64,000 nt of DNA from Aralia elata (taxonomy: Eukaryota > Streptophyta > Magnoliopsida > Apiales > Araliaceae). This document shows positions 48,467 through 58,356 of the stretch, piece by piece; positions within the stretch are counted from its first letter, which is position 1, and the number at the start of each line of letters is the position of its first letter. The stretch spans positions 41,019,990 through 41,083,989 of the forward strand of contig CM068386.1 in NCBI GenBank assembly GCA_034770075.1, given 5' to 3'. A model generated the notes under the pieces. The model had not been told where the DNA came from and searched no databases. It saw only the letters and a program-made list of their open reading frames with translations. Made by a program: the position numbers and the translations under genes.

Positions 48467-50360
48467 TGTCGACGCCGGTTTTTGTCCTTTCCAATTTTAG
48501 CCTTTTGATTGAATGATTTTTTGGAAAAGGTCGGCATTGATGTCGACGGGATTTTGAAAGATTGTTTTTTATGATGAGCCAATTAACCAGAGTCGCCAGT
48601 TGGTATATTTGAAATGGATGTACCAACTCATCCGAGTTTCATTTTTTAAATCGCTGGCTCATGTGTGACTCCGAATTAATTGGTCTGCGAATCGAGATTC
48701 ATAGAGTTCGGGGGCTTTCTTAAGCGAGGGGAAGGTGTTAGGCACCCCCCGACTTCCGTGAAACACGGTTACCGCCATCTTGATGCTTTCCTATCCTTTG
48801 ATTCATGAAATGTGTATGTGTGCGCGTGTGTGTGTGTGCCTATGTGAATGTTGTGATGAATATGTATGAAAGAATCATTTGGGGTTTTTTATGGAAAGTC
48901 GTGTTTTGAGAGTGCTTTAGAAGGTCCTTCGGTTTCTACGAGAAAGCTTTATTCTTTATTAGAAATGTTTGATTTTAATTGTCAAAAACTTATGAGATTT
49001 TCATTAGGTGTCGTTTTGGCAAAAACAAGAGTTTTCTAAACCTTCGTCAAAATAGGAATCGAGATCTATACGTTGCTTTCGTAAATAGCATGATGGGCAA
49101 CTTCTAGGATCTCTTTAACCCTATGCACAAAGATTTAATAAAACGTTACTTATTTTTATAAAATCATTTTTGTGATGTTTGAAAACGATTTTTTTCTTTA
49201 GCCTTCTCGTTAAATAGGAATCGACATTCATTAGCATTTGCAAATTTTAGCCTCGTGGTGCTAATAACCTACTTTGATTGATTTTATAGAAATCTTCATC
49301 GTTTAACTTGAAATCAATTTTTGTGTCACAAATCAACCAAACATTAAAATGTGTGGGGGCTATTCATGGGCATGTAAGCCATCCGAATAACCCCAACGCC
49401 CACAATAACATATTTCACTATTACGGGGCCTTAAACCCGATTTTCGACTTGATATCGTTATAAGGCCCGACAATTACATATTTACAATAAAGGGTACATC
49501 GGCCCTATTACATACATCCAAAAATGTCCATCATCGGATTTGGACCACGGGGTCGCGTTCCTAGGCTCACATCCAAAATTACTACATCACTATAACGAGC
49601 TAAAAATCATCAAATGGATATCATCGGGCCTTTAGGAAGAATTTCGTTCCATTTGGAACCTTCACTAATAGTCCTCCATCCATGGATTCACCATAATATA
49701 CAAGGAAAACTACATTTGATATAACCCAATTGACCAAAAGTTTAACAAAATGATATAACAAAAATGCTGTAAAAGAGGGATTTTCACCTTGCAAATGACA
49801 CCACAATTCGTATAAACTCGTATATTAATTAGAGTAGAGAAAGTATATGATACAATCTAACAATAGGGATATAAATCCTCACTTTTTTCTCCTTAACTCG
49901 CTGCTGCTGTTGCTATTTTCTTCCTCTCTCCCAATTCTTCCGCCGCTGCCAACTCTCTCTATCACTGAATGAAGGAAATGTGCTGAAGTAGGCTGGCTAA
50001 GCCCAGCCGCAGATTGATCTGCGGCTGGCCTTAGCCCGCCATCCACTCAGCCCGCTATGTACTTTAGTTATTTAATTCTCCTCGGTTTCCGCACCGCACC
50101 TCGATTCTCGCGTCGTGCTGTCGGTTTTCGCCGAAAGGCTTGTATTTTGCAGTCCAGGAATTACTGTGAGATGTGACACATTATTCGGGAATGCTCATTT
50201 CGGATGGCCTTGTTGTCACGTCGGTTTTGACTGCAAATCGTCGCGGTGGCATCGAGTGTTCGCACTTGTGCCCATTCTTCACTCCCGCAGGCCGGTTCAA
50301 TTGACGATTTTGCCCTCCTGTCACGGTTAACATAGGGAACGCAAAATTTGGGTGTCTACA
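48467..50360 (-). repeat. 3' LTR of the Tat/Ogre-type element
   Basis: Minus-strand start TGTAGACACCC and end CGGCGTCGACA, 1894 bp. It matches 56457-58351. It contains the long hairpin at 49995-50036, part of which is missing from the other LTR. Confidence 0.92.
49995..50036. repeat. 20-bp-arm hairpin in the 3' LTR
   Basis: The arm GGCTAAGCCCAGCCGCAGAT, loop TG, and the complementary arm with one mismatch. The other LTR of the element has lost most of the left arm (around 57995-58022), leaving a short CGCAGAT/ATCTGCG stem. Confidence 0.85.
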
Positions 50361-50376
50361 GCTGCCCCTCTTTATC
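50361..50376 (-). other. Polypurine tract of the Tat/Ogre-type element
   Basis: Minus-strand reading ATAAAGAGGGGCAGC directly before the LTR start TGTAGACACCC. This form is characteristic of Ogre/Tat elements. Confidence 0.8.
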
Positions 50377-50544
50377 ATGTTTATGCAATGTTAAATGAAA
50401 TGAACAGGATAAAGAATAAACACTCGATGCATGAATGACAGTGCACAAGAATGACAATACATACGTGATGCAACACATATAACTCATGATGCAACGTAAG
50501 ATGTAAGGCATGCAAAATATTCGTAAAAGGGTGTCAATGCGGAT

Positions 50545-51088
50545 GATCGTCTCATCGGGGCCGGGTCTCGTATCCGGTCACCCATCTTGTAATCGCCGGG
50601 TCTCGTCGCCGGTCGATCGTCTCGTCGGGGCCGGGTCTCGTATCCGGTCATCCATCTCGTAATCGCCGGGTTTCGTCGCCGGTCGATCGTCTTGTCGGGG
50701 CCGGGTTTCATCGCTGGTCACCCATCTCATAATCGCCGGTTATCGTCGCCGGTCGATCGTCTTGTCGAGGCCGGGTTTCGTCGCCGGTCACCCATCTCGT
50801 AATCGCCGGTTATCGTCGCCGGTCGATCGTCTTGTCGGGGCCGGGTTTCGTCGCCGGTCACCCATCTCGTAATCGCCGGTTATCGTCGTCGATCGATCGT
50901 CTTGTCGGGGCCGGGTTTCGTTGCTGGTCACCCATCTCGTAATCGCCGGTTATCGTCGCCGGTCGATCGTCTTGTCGGGGCCGGGTTTTGTCGCCGGTCA
51001 CCCATCTCGTAATCGCCGGTTATCGTCGCCGGTCGATCGTCTTGTCGGGGCCGGGTTTCGTCGCCGGTCACCCATCTCGTAATCGCCT
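50545..51088. repeat. 70-bp tandem repeat, about 7.8 copies
   Basis: Units start at 50545, 50615, 50685, 50755, 50825, 50895, 50965 and 51035. Each unit itself repeats the words GTCGCCGGTC and ATCGCCGG. GC-rich, unlike the AT-rich surroundings. Minus-strand frames across it have no start context or similarity to known proteins and follow the repeat period. Confidence 0.93.
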
Positions 51089-51339
51089 TTTTCCATCGCA
51101 TTGTCATCAAAGGAAGTTATTCTCTTGACTAGCTTGAAAGACATCCTTGGAGTTCGTCCTCGTACATCGTTCTTGGCAGCCATCGCTTTTGACTCTGATA
51201 GGCTAGGACCTTGACACCTAACCTGCATGGATCACGTACAGAATTATCATCTATTCAATGCATGTGACACAACATTTAAAATGTAAATTTGATGAAAAAT
51301 GACCCCTGTACAGTCTTTTGATACTGTTCTACAGATGTC

Positions 51340-52330
51340 ATCATTTGTCGGGGTTTGCTTGGATCTCAGCCCTTCCCAGGGATCGCTCACTTTTTTGGAT
51401 ATTGGCCCCTCCCAGGGGTTGTTCACCACCTTGTTGTGGTTCGTTTGGATGCCTTCCCAGGTTCTCACACCACCTTATTGTGATTTGCTTGGATGCCTTC
51501 CCAAGCTCACTCACCACCTTGTTGTGGTTTGCTTGGATGCCTTCCCAGGGTCACTTCTTTCTTGGATACCAGCCCTTCCCAGGGGTCTTGATTATTTGGA
51601 TACCTGCCCTTCCCAGGGGTCTTGATTATTTGGATACCAGCCCTTCCCAGGGGTCTTGATTATTTGGATACCAGCCCTTCCCAAGGGTCTTGATTATTTG
51701 GATACCAGCCCTTCCCAGGGTGTTAGTTGTTTGGATACCAGCCCTTCCCAGGGTGTTAGTTATTTTGGATCTCAGCCCTTCCCAGAGTGTTAGTTGTTTT
51801 GGATCTCAGCCCTTCCCAGGGTGTTAGTTGTTTGGATATCAGCCCTTCCCAGGGTGTTAGTGGTTTGGATCTCAGCCCTTCCCAGGGTGTTAGTTGTTTG
51901 GATCTCAGCCCTTCCCAGGGTGTTAGTGGTTTGGATCTCAGCCCTTCCCAGGGTGTTAGTTGTTTGGATACCAGCCCTTCCCAGGGTGTTAGTGGTTTTG
52001 GATCTCAGCCCTTCCTAGGGTGTTAGTTGTTTGGATCTCAGCCCTTCCGAGGGTGTTAGTGGTTTGGATCTCAGCCCTTCCCAGGGTGTTAGTTGTTTGG
52101 ATATCAGCCCTTCCTAGGGTGTTAGTGGTTTTGGATCTCAGCCCTTCCCAGGGTGTTAGTTGTTTGGATCTCAGCCCTTCCCAGGGTGTTAGTGGTTTGG
52201 ATCTCAGCCCTTCCCAGGGTGTTAGTTGTTTGGATATCAGCCCTTCCCAGGGTGTTAGTGGTTTGGATCTCAGCCCTTCCCAGGGTGTTAGTTGTTTGGA
52301 TCTCAGCCCTTCCCAGGGTGTTAGTTTGAT
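51340..52330. repeat. 33-bp tandem repeat block (about 22 regular units plus irregular units)
   Basis: The core is GGATCTCAGCCCTTCCCAGG with GTGTTAGT following. From about 51590 the period is close to 33 bp; 51340-51590 holds longer, less regular units. Because 33 is a multiple of three, frames stay open in both directions; I do not regard them as genes. Confidence 0.92.
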
Positions 52331-52339
52331 TTGAGTGAT

Positions 52340-53510
52340 TTTTTTTTAAATGGGATGTGTGATCGGCTTTTGTCCTGGATCTCCCACCCACATCGTCCAT
52401 GTACCATGCCGCAAAAGCCATCACGGTCTGATCATTTGTGAGGTTGAAAGCGCCGTGCTTGTACTTTCCCCTGAAGATTTTCATTTTGATCGTACATGTA
52501 TGCATGCAAAAGATGTTATGCATGATCTGGCAGATATGTTATGGACAGATGCATGTGCACACATATGTTTAGATAGAAATGACCCCTGTTCAGTAAAATG
52601 ATACGATTCGACCGTCGTCATTGTTTGCCAACATTTGATTGGATCACGCCTCATCGTGAAGTGTAGTTTCTAGACTTCAACATTGGTTTGGTACTCTGCC
52701 TGTTCTTGGTCGTCTTCATTTGAGGCAGTCTGTTTCGCTCTCTGTGATGATTGACAGTTATGTTGGGCTCCTTGGCCTTTTGCTCATTTCTGATGGCCGA
52801 TATGTTGTCGTCCCGTACTATATCATCCTTGTATATGCTCATGCATGTGGATCATTCGGATGTCGAGGCAGCGATAGTCAGGATTGGGGAGAGGCCTAAT
52901 GACGAGAAGTTCTGTGCAGCCTCAGCTTCCTTCCATTTCACGATTCTTAACTGCCCCAGCCTTGGCGCGTGTTGTTACCAAGAATTTCCATCGAAAACTC
53001 GCGATGTTAACCGTGCTGAGTTATCCACAGCTCTGCAAGATCCTGCATATCAGATGACTAACAAATGCCAAAACTTGAAGGCTCGAGCCGTTAGTGTTAG
53101 TTCAACACAAAGATATTATAATCTCGACAAAAATGCAGTTAAAGCACATGAAATTGAATATCTGTTGATCGCACAATCTAGCAAGTTGTGAACCGTGAAT
53201 GTACTAGATTGGAAGTTATTTTCAATCCCTCGTGAGTTGATGATTTTCTATTTAACGAGTTATGAAATCGTGAGAACACCTTCAAGCATTCATGGTCATT
53301 GTACGTGAGTAAGGTCGAATTCAAAAGAACTACCTTCCCTCGTCAAAGGTATCCTGTCTTCATTCTCGACAACGTTCTTAGCAGGATTGACGTCATATGA
53401 CAAATGCACTGTGCGATGCAGCACTCAGTAAGGGTTTCTCTTCTATGACTTCTTTTTTAAAGCCGAGAGTTTTTTCGTATTATCTTTTCTTTTTATTAGC
53501 CCACTTCACG
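52340..53510. other. Internal region without recognised gene
   Basis: No pol or gag motif on either strand. The 146-codon plus-strand frame at 52751-53191 runs against the element's direction and shows no domain I recognise. Confidence 0.5.
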
Positions 53511-53514
53511 TGTC

Positions 53515-54003
53515 TCGTTTTCTTAGGCTATTCAAAGTTATCCATTTAACGAGTTTTGGACCAATGACTCCCAAACCAGACGGTTTTGGGGCATTAAGTG
53601 TACAGACACCCCTTCGGGTTTATTTACTCGAGTAACAAAGGCCACGGTTCGAGACAAGCTGGTGGCCTGCCCCATCCATTCTTTGTTTGACCTTGCGCAA
53701 GATTCGTTTTCTTAGGCTTGAGTTACCCATGTAGCGAGCGTTAGGCCGGTGACTCCCAAACCAAACGGCTTTAGGGCACCAGATGCAGAGACACCCCTTA
53801 GGCTTAATTACTCGAGTAGCCCATGCCACGATTCGAATCTGCTCGGGCCTCCTCTACTGTAATGCTCGTTTTCTTAGGCTCTGAGTTACCCATGTAACGA
53901 GTGTTGGGCCAGCGACTCCCAAACCAGATGGCTTTAGGGCACCAGGTGTAGAGACACCCCTCGGGCTTAATTACTCGAATAACCCAGGCCACGATTCGAG
54001 ACA
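53515..54003. repeat. Tandem repeat of about 160-190 bp, three copies
   Basis: Copies start at 53515, 53704 and 53866, each with TCGTTTTCTTAGGCT. They share GACTCCCAAACCAxA, CAGACACCCCT or AGAGACACCCCT, and TTACTCGAxTAxC. The first unit is longer and more diverged. Confidence 0.85.
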
Positions 54004-55000
54004 TTAGCTTGATAATCATTTATCGTCTGACTTCTTGATATTAGCTTGATAATTATTGACTGTCTGACTACGTGTTAATGGCCATCAACGTCGTCATAGT
54101 TTTATACCCCATAACTGAAAGTTTGTGCAAATGCAAAGTGAAGATTGGCACATGAGGTCGATTCTGTTGCCAACGTTGCTTTGAATTAAGGCTTTGTACC
54201 CGATCAAAAGGTTGAATAGCTTTCTTCGTCTAATCATACTCACGATCGTGCTCCACGGTTGCTTGTCAGAGTTAATCCGATTCCTATCAAGTCAAATAAA
54301 ATCCCCTTTCACGCGGGTCATCGTATCCCGGGAAAACTATGCTTGACAAATGCCAGATGATCGTAGCATTTGATGATGATGATGCATGTTGATGGGATTT
54401 TTGCATGGGTTCCAATTTGCACGTCATCATTTCCTAGGTAGCTGACAAATGCCCCAGTGTTAAGTTGCTTTTCTTGTGATCCCCCTCGTACTGGTTGCAT
54501 CGGTATCTCGCCGGGCTGACAAAAGATCCGGTCCTTTGACCTGTTGAAAGGTTTGGGGGATTTTTGATTTTTGATTTTTTGAGATTTTTTTTTTGCCCCT
54601 ACTCCGGGTTCTTTGTGACCGTCAGGGGTTTTGATGTTTGATGGCGAAGGTTTTAGTCTAAGTCAGGTTTGGGTTTACCTTCGACCCATCCTTTGATCTC
54701 GCCAGGCGTATTGTCGATATCTGTCTCGTCCTGGTCGATCCCCATCAGATCGAAATCTAGCTCTATACCAAAATCGTGATCCTCCTTCAAATTTGGCCTA
54801 TCGCTTGCCAGGCTAGGATGCCTCAAATCGGGGTACCTGACATAAAACAAAATGCTTGTCATATATATAAAACCTTTCAGCACATGATCTTCTTTTGGAT
54901 AACATGACAAAATGACATGAGCGTGCAGGGATTTGAAATAAAACTCAGAATTTTAAAACCCATTGATCTTCTACTGGTCGGGATTCACTGCCATACTCCT
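54004..55000. other. Internal region without recognised gene
   Basis: Lies where the integrase core and tail would be expected on the minus strand, but I find none of their motifs. The small frame 54653-54910 (minus) has no recognisable domain. Confidence 0.45.
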
Positions 55001-55009
55001 GGATTTACC

Positions 55010-55760
55010 CCTTCCTGGATATCACCTGATGCATGGTCCAACTGGCCACGGTGAGGTCAAGCAATGGAGCTCATTAGGGGGTGCATGGATCGCATTGGCA
55101 TGGATCTGGCATTGATGGCATTTCTTGACATGAGTATCGTAGTCAGTTTTCGTGGTTAGCCAGTAGTGACCCGTTCACATGATTTCTTTGCCAAAAATGT
55201 TCCGCTCATATGGGCTCCGCACACATCGCCATGTACTTCGTTCATTAATCAGTGGGCTTATTCGGCTTCCAGATATCTCGACAGTCCCGTAGCTAGGTCC
55301 CATTTATGCAAATCGTCTCCGCTTAGGAAGAATTTCACTGCCCATCTTTGGATTCTCTTTCCTCGGTCAGATCTGCATTTTCGGGAGAGGAGCTGTCTTG
55401 GAAGAACTCTTTAATGTTTTGATACCAAGCCCATTTAGGAGGGGCGTCACTATGGGAGATCTCTCCGATCTGATCCTCATAGGCCAGACAAGTCTGTACC
55501 GCAATTCCCAGGGCTAATCTCAGTCCTAGGATGCATCCCTCGTATTCGGCCGTATTGTTGGAGTGGCAGAACTGTAATTTCATGGCTACCGGCTTCTGCC
55601 ATTTGGATGGGTGGAGTATGGACTTTACGGCCTCTCAGTTGGGTCCTAGGGGCAATCTCACAAAACAAACAAGGGCCGTAGTTTAGTACTGTGCCAGTTA
55701 CAAGTTGGCAGATGCATGTCAACACTGATGCCTGATTATTATTCATTTTTTTTTGGCTCT
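55010..55760 (-). pseudogene. pol: RNase H and integrase finger remnant of a Tat/Ogre pol
   Basis: Read on the minus strand across several frames. An RNase H piece with NNTAEYEGCILGLRLAL lies near 55510-55560, followed by KWAWYQNIKEF near 55425. Next comes WAVKFFLSGDDLHKWDLATG near 55280-55345, then an integrase zinc-finger stretch (LMNEVHGDVCGAHMSGTFLAKK near 55175-55245) and LTSPWPV near 55050. These are the RNase H to integrase junction motifs of Tat-lineage gypsy elements. Stops and frame changes occur every 50-100 codons or less, and the integrase DDE core is missing after about 55010. Gag, protease and reverse transcriptase are absent: only about 680 bp separate this remnant from the primer site. 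Confidence 0.75.
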
Positions 55761-55779
55761 CTAATCTTATCCTGCAAAA

Positions 55780-56436
55780 CAAGGTCAGTGTTTGATGACA
55801 GGATAGTATTCAGAAGTTTTTAGAAAACCTTGGTACGTGGTATGGATGACCTTCCTGCAAAACCAAGTCAGTATTCCCTTTATATGTGCAGGTGATGTAA
55901 TCACATGATACAGGACATATTTATTACGATGATGACGGTATGATAGTTGTATGTCATTTACATGACATTTATTTATTTAACTGAACGATAAAAGGGCATG
56001 AAGAAGCTTCCCTTCCGTTAGGTTTATCAGAGGCTGACCTACCCTAGGGTTACTCTCGCGGGCTTTTTGGCATGAAGGTCCCCAAATCTTCGCAATCTAC
56101 TCGTCTGAATCCTTTCGATTGGAGCGGATTTGGGTGGTGCGTTTCCTGAGCCATCTCTGGGGAGCAGCCCCTTCGAGTCCAGTAATAAGCAACCGACAGG
56201 TTCACCTCAGGAGGAGTTACTCTCTCAACATACATTCACATTCATCGTCCTCACCGCATGCAAATGATTTCTTTAAAGTAAAGCCATTCCATTCAATCAA
56301 TCATTCATTGGAAAAAAGCACACATTCACACAACAATAAGTAAAACAAGTCAAAATATCGCACATACATATACATTTATGAATTTTTAAAGGGTAGGATA
56401 GCATCAAGATTTGAACGCGGCTTAAGCCCTCTAATG
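55780..56436 (-). other. Leader region of the Tat/Ogre-type element
   Basis: Between the primer site and the pol remnant on the minus strand. No gag motif or supported frame. Confidence 0.5.
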
Positions 56437-56456
56437 TCCCCAATGGAGTCGCCAGC
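56437..56456 (-). other. Primer binding site of the Tat/Ogre-type element
   Basis: Minus-strand reading GCTGGCGACTCCATTGGGG directly after the LTR end. A TGGCGACTCxxxTGGGGA-type site, attributed to tRNA-Arg, is known for Ogre elements. It fixes the element's direction as minus. Confidence 0.8.
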
Positions 56457-58351
56457 TGTCGACGCCGGTTTTTGTCCTTTCCAATTTTAGCCTTTTGATT
56501 GAATGATTTTTTGGAAAAGGTCGGCATTGATGTCGACAGAATTTTGAAAGATTGTTTTTTATGATGAGCCAATTAACCAGAGTCGCCAGTTGGTATATTT
56601 GAAATGGATGTACCAACTCATCCGAGTTTCATTTTTTAAATCGCTGGCTCATGTGTGACTCCGAATTAATTGGTCTGCGAATCGAGATTTATAGAGTTCA
56701 GGGGCTTTCTTAAGCGAGGGGAAGGTGTTAGGCACCCCCCGACTTCTGTGAAACACGGTTACCGCCATCTTGATGCTTTCCTATCCTTTGATTCATGAAA
56801 TGTGCATGTGTGCGCGTGTGTGTGTGTGCCTATGTGAATGTTGTGATGAGTATGTATGAAAGAATCATTTGAGGTTTTTTATGGAAAGTCGTGTTTTGAG
56901 AGTGCTTTAGAAGGTCCTTCGGTTTCTACGAGAAAGCTTTATTCTTTATTAGAAAGGTTTGATTTTAATTGTCAAAAACTTATGAGATTTTCATTAGGTG
57001 TCGTTTTGGCAAAAACAAGAGTTTTCTAAACCTTCGTCAAAATAGGAATCGAGATCTATACGTTGCTTTCGTAAATAGCATGATGGGCAACTTCTAGGAT
57101 CTCTTTAACCCTATGCACAAAGATTTAATAAAACGTTACTTATTTTTATAAAATCATTTTTGTGATGTTTGAAAACGATTTTTTTCTTTAGCCTTCTCGT
57201 TAAATAGGAATCGACATTCATTAGCATTTCCAAATTTTAGCCTCGTGGTGCTAATAACCTACTTTGATTGATTTTATAGAAATCTTCATCGTTTAACTTG
57301 AAATCAATTTTTGTGTCACAAATCAACCAAACATTAAAATGTGTGGGGGCTATTCATGGGCATGTAAGCCATCCGAATAACCCCAACGCCCACAATCACA
57401 TATTTCACTATTACGGGGCCTTAAACCCGATTTTCGACTTGATATCGTTTTAAGGCCCGACAATTACATATTTACAATAAAGGGTACATCGGCCCTATTA
57501 CATACATCCAAAAATGTCCATCATCGGATTTGGACCACGGGGTCGCGTTCCTAGGCTCACATCCAAAATTACTACATCACTATAACGAGCTAAAAATCAT
57601 CAAATGGATATCATCGGGCCTTTAGGAAGAATTTCATTCCATTTGGAACCTTCACTAATAGTCCTCCATCCATGGATTCACCATAATATACAAGGAAAAC
57701 TACATTTGATATAACCCAATTGACCAAAAGTTTAACAAAATGATATAACAAAAATATTGTAAAAGAGGGATTTTCACCTTGCAAATGACACCACAATTCG
57801 TATAAACTCGTATATTAATTAGAGTAGAGAAAGTATATGATACAATCTAACAATAGGGATATAAATCCTCACTTTTTTCTCTCTTTTTTCTCCCTAACTC
57901 GCTGCTGCTGTTGCTATTTTCTTCCTCTCTCCCAATTCTTCCGCCGCTGCCAACTCTCTCTATCACTGAATGAAGGAAATGTGCTGAAGTAGGCTGGTCG
58001 CAGATCAATCTGCGGCTGGCCTTAGCCCGCCATCCACTCAGCCCGCCATGCACTTTAGTTATTTAATTCTCCTCGGTTTCCGCACCGCACCTCGATTCTC
58101 GCGTCGTGCTATCGGTTTTCGCCGAAAGGCCTGTATTTTGCAGTCCGGAAATTACTGTGAGACGTGACACATTATTCGGGAATGCTCATTTCGGATGGCC
58201 TTGTTGTGACGTCGGTTTTGACTGCAAATCGTCGCGGTGGCGTCGAGTGTTCGCACTTGTGCCCATTCTTCGCTCCCGCAGGCCGGTTCAATTGACGATT
58301 TTGCCCTCCTGTCACGGTTAGTATAGGGAACGCAAAATTTGGCTGTCTACA
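56457..58351 (-). repeat. 5' LTR of the Tat/Ogre-type element
   Basis: 1895 bp, same ends as 48467-50360. It differs by about 29 substitutions, a short insertion in the CTTTTTTCTC run near 57880, and loss of the left hairpin arm near 57998. Confidence 0.92.
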
Positions 58352-58356
58352 TTACA

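Larger units (their letters stand above)
48467..58351 (-). mobile_element. Tat/Ogre-type gypsy element with reduced coding content
   Basis: 9885 bp, flanked by TTACA on both sides (48462-48466, 58352-58356), a perfect 5-bp duplication. On the minus strand: LTR 58351-56457, primer site 56456-56437, internal 6.1 kb, purine tract, LTR 50360-48467. By eye the LTRs differ at about 29 positions in 1.88 kb plus two indels, about 1.5%. Only a decayed RNase H-integrase stretch remains; gag, protease and RT are not visible. Three tandem-repeat blocks fill much of the 3' half. Recent LTRs with no working proteins suggest mobilisation in trans. Confidence 0.88.

Noticed and set aside
50484..51228. Minus-strand frames of 60-76 codons over the 70-bp repeat
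   Set aside because: Periodic translation of the tandem repeat with no recognisable domain.
51787..52334. Long open frames with regular amino-acid repeats (LSPSQGVS, SALPRVLVVWI) on both strands
   Set aside because: They exist only because the 33-bp repeat is a multiple of three and lacks stops. They are open in several frames at once and show no gene context.
52751..53191. 146-codon plus-strand frame
   Set aside because: Lies inside a minus-strand element interior, no domain recognised, and composition typical of non-coding sequence.
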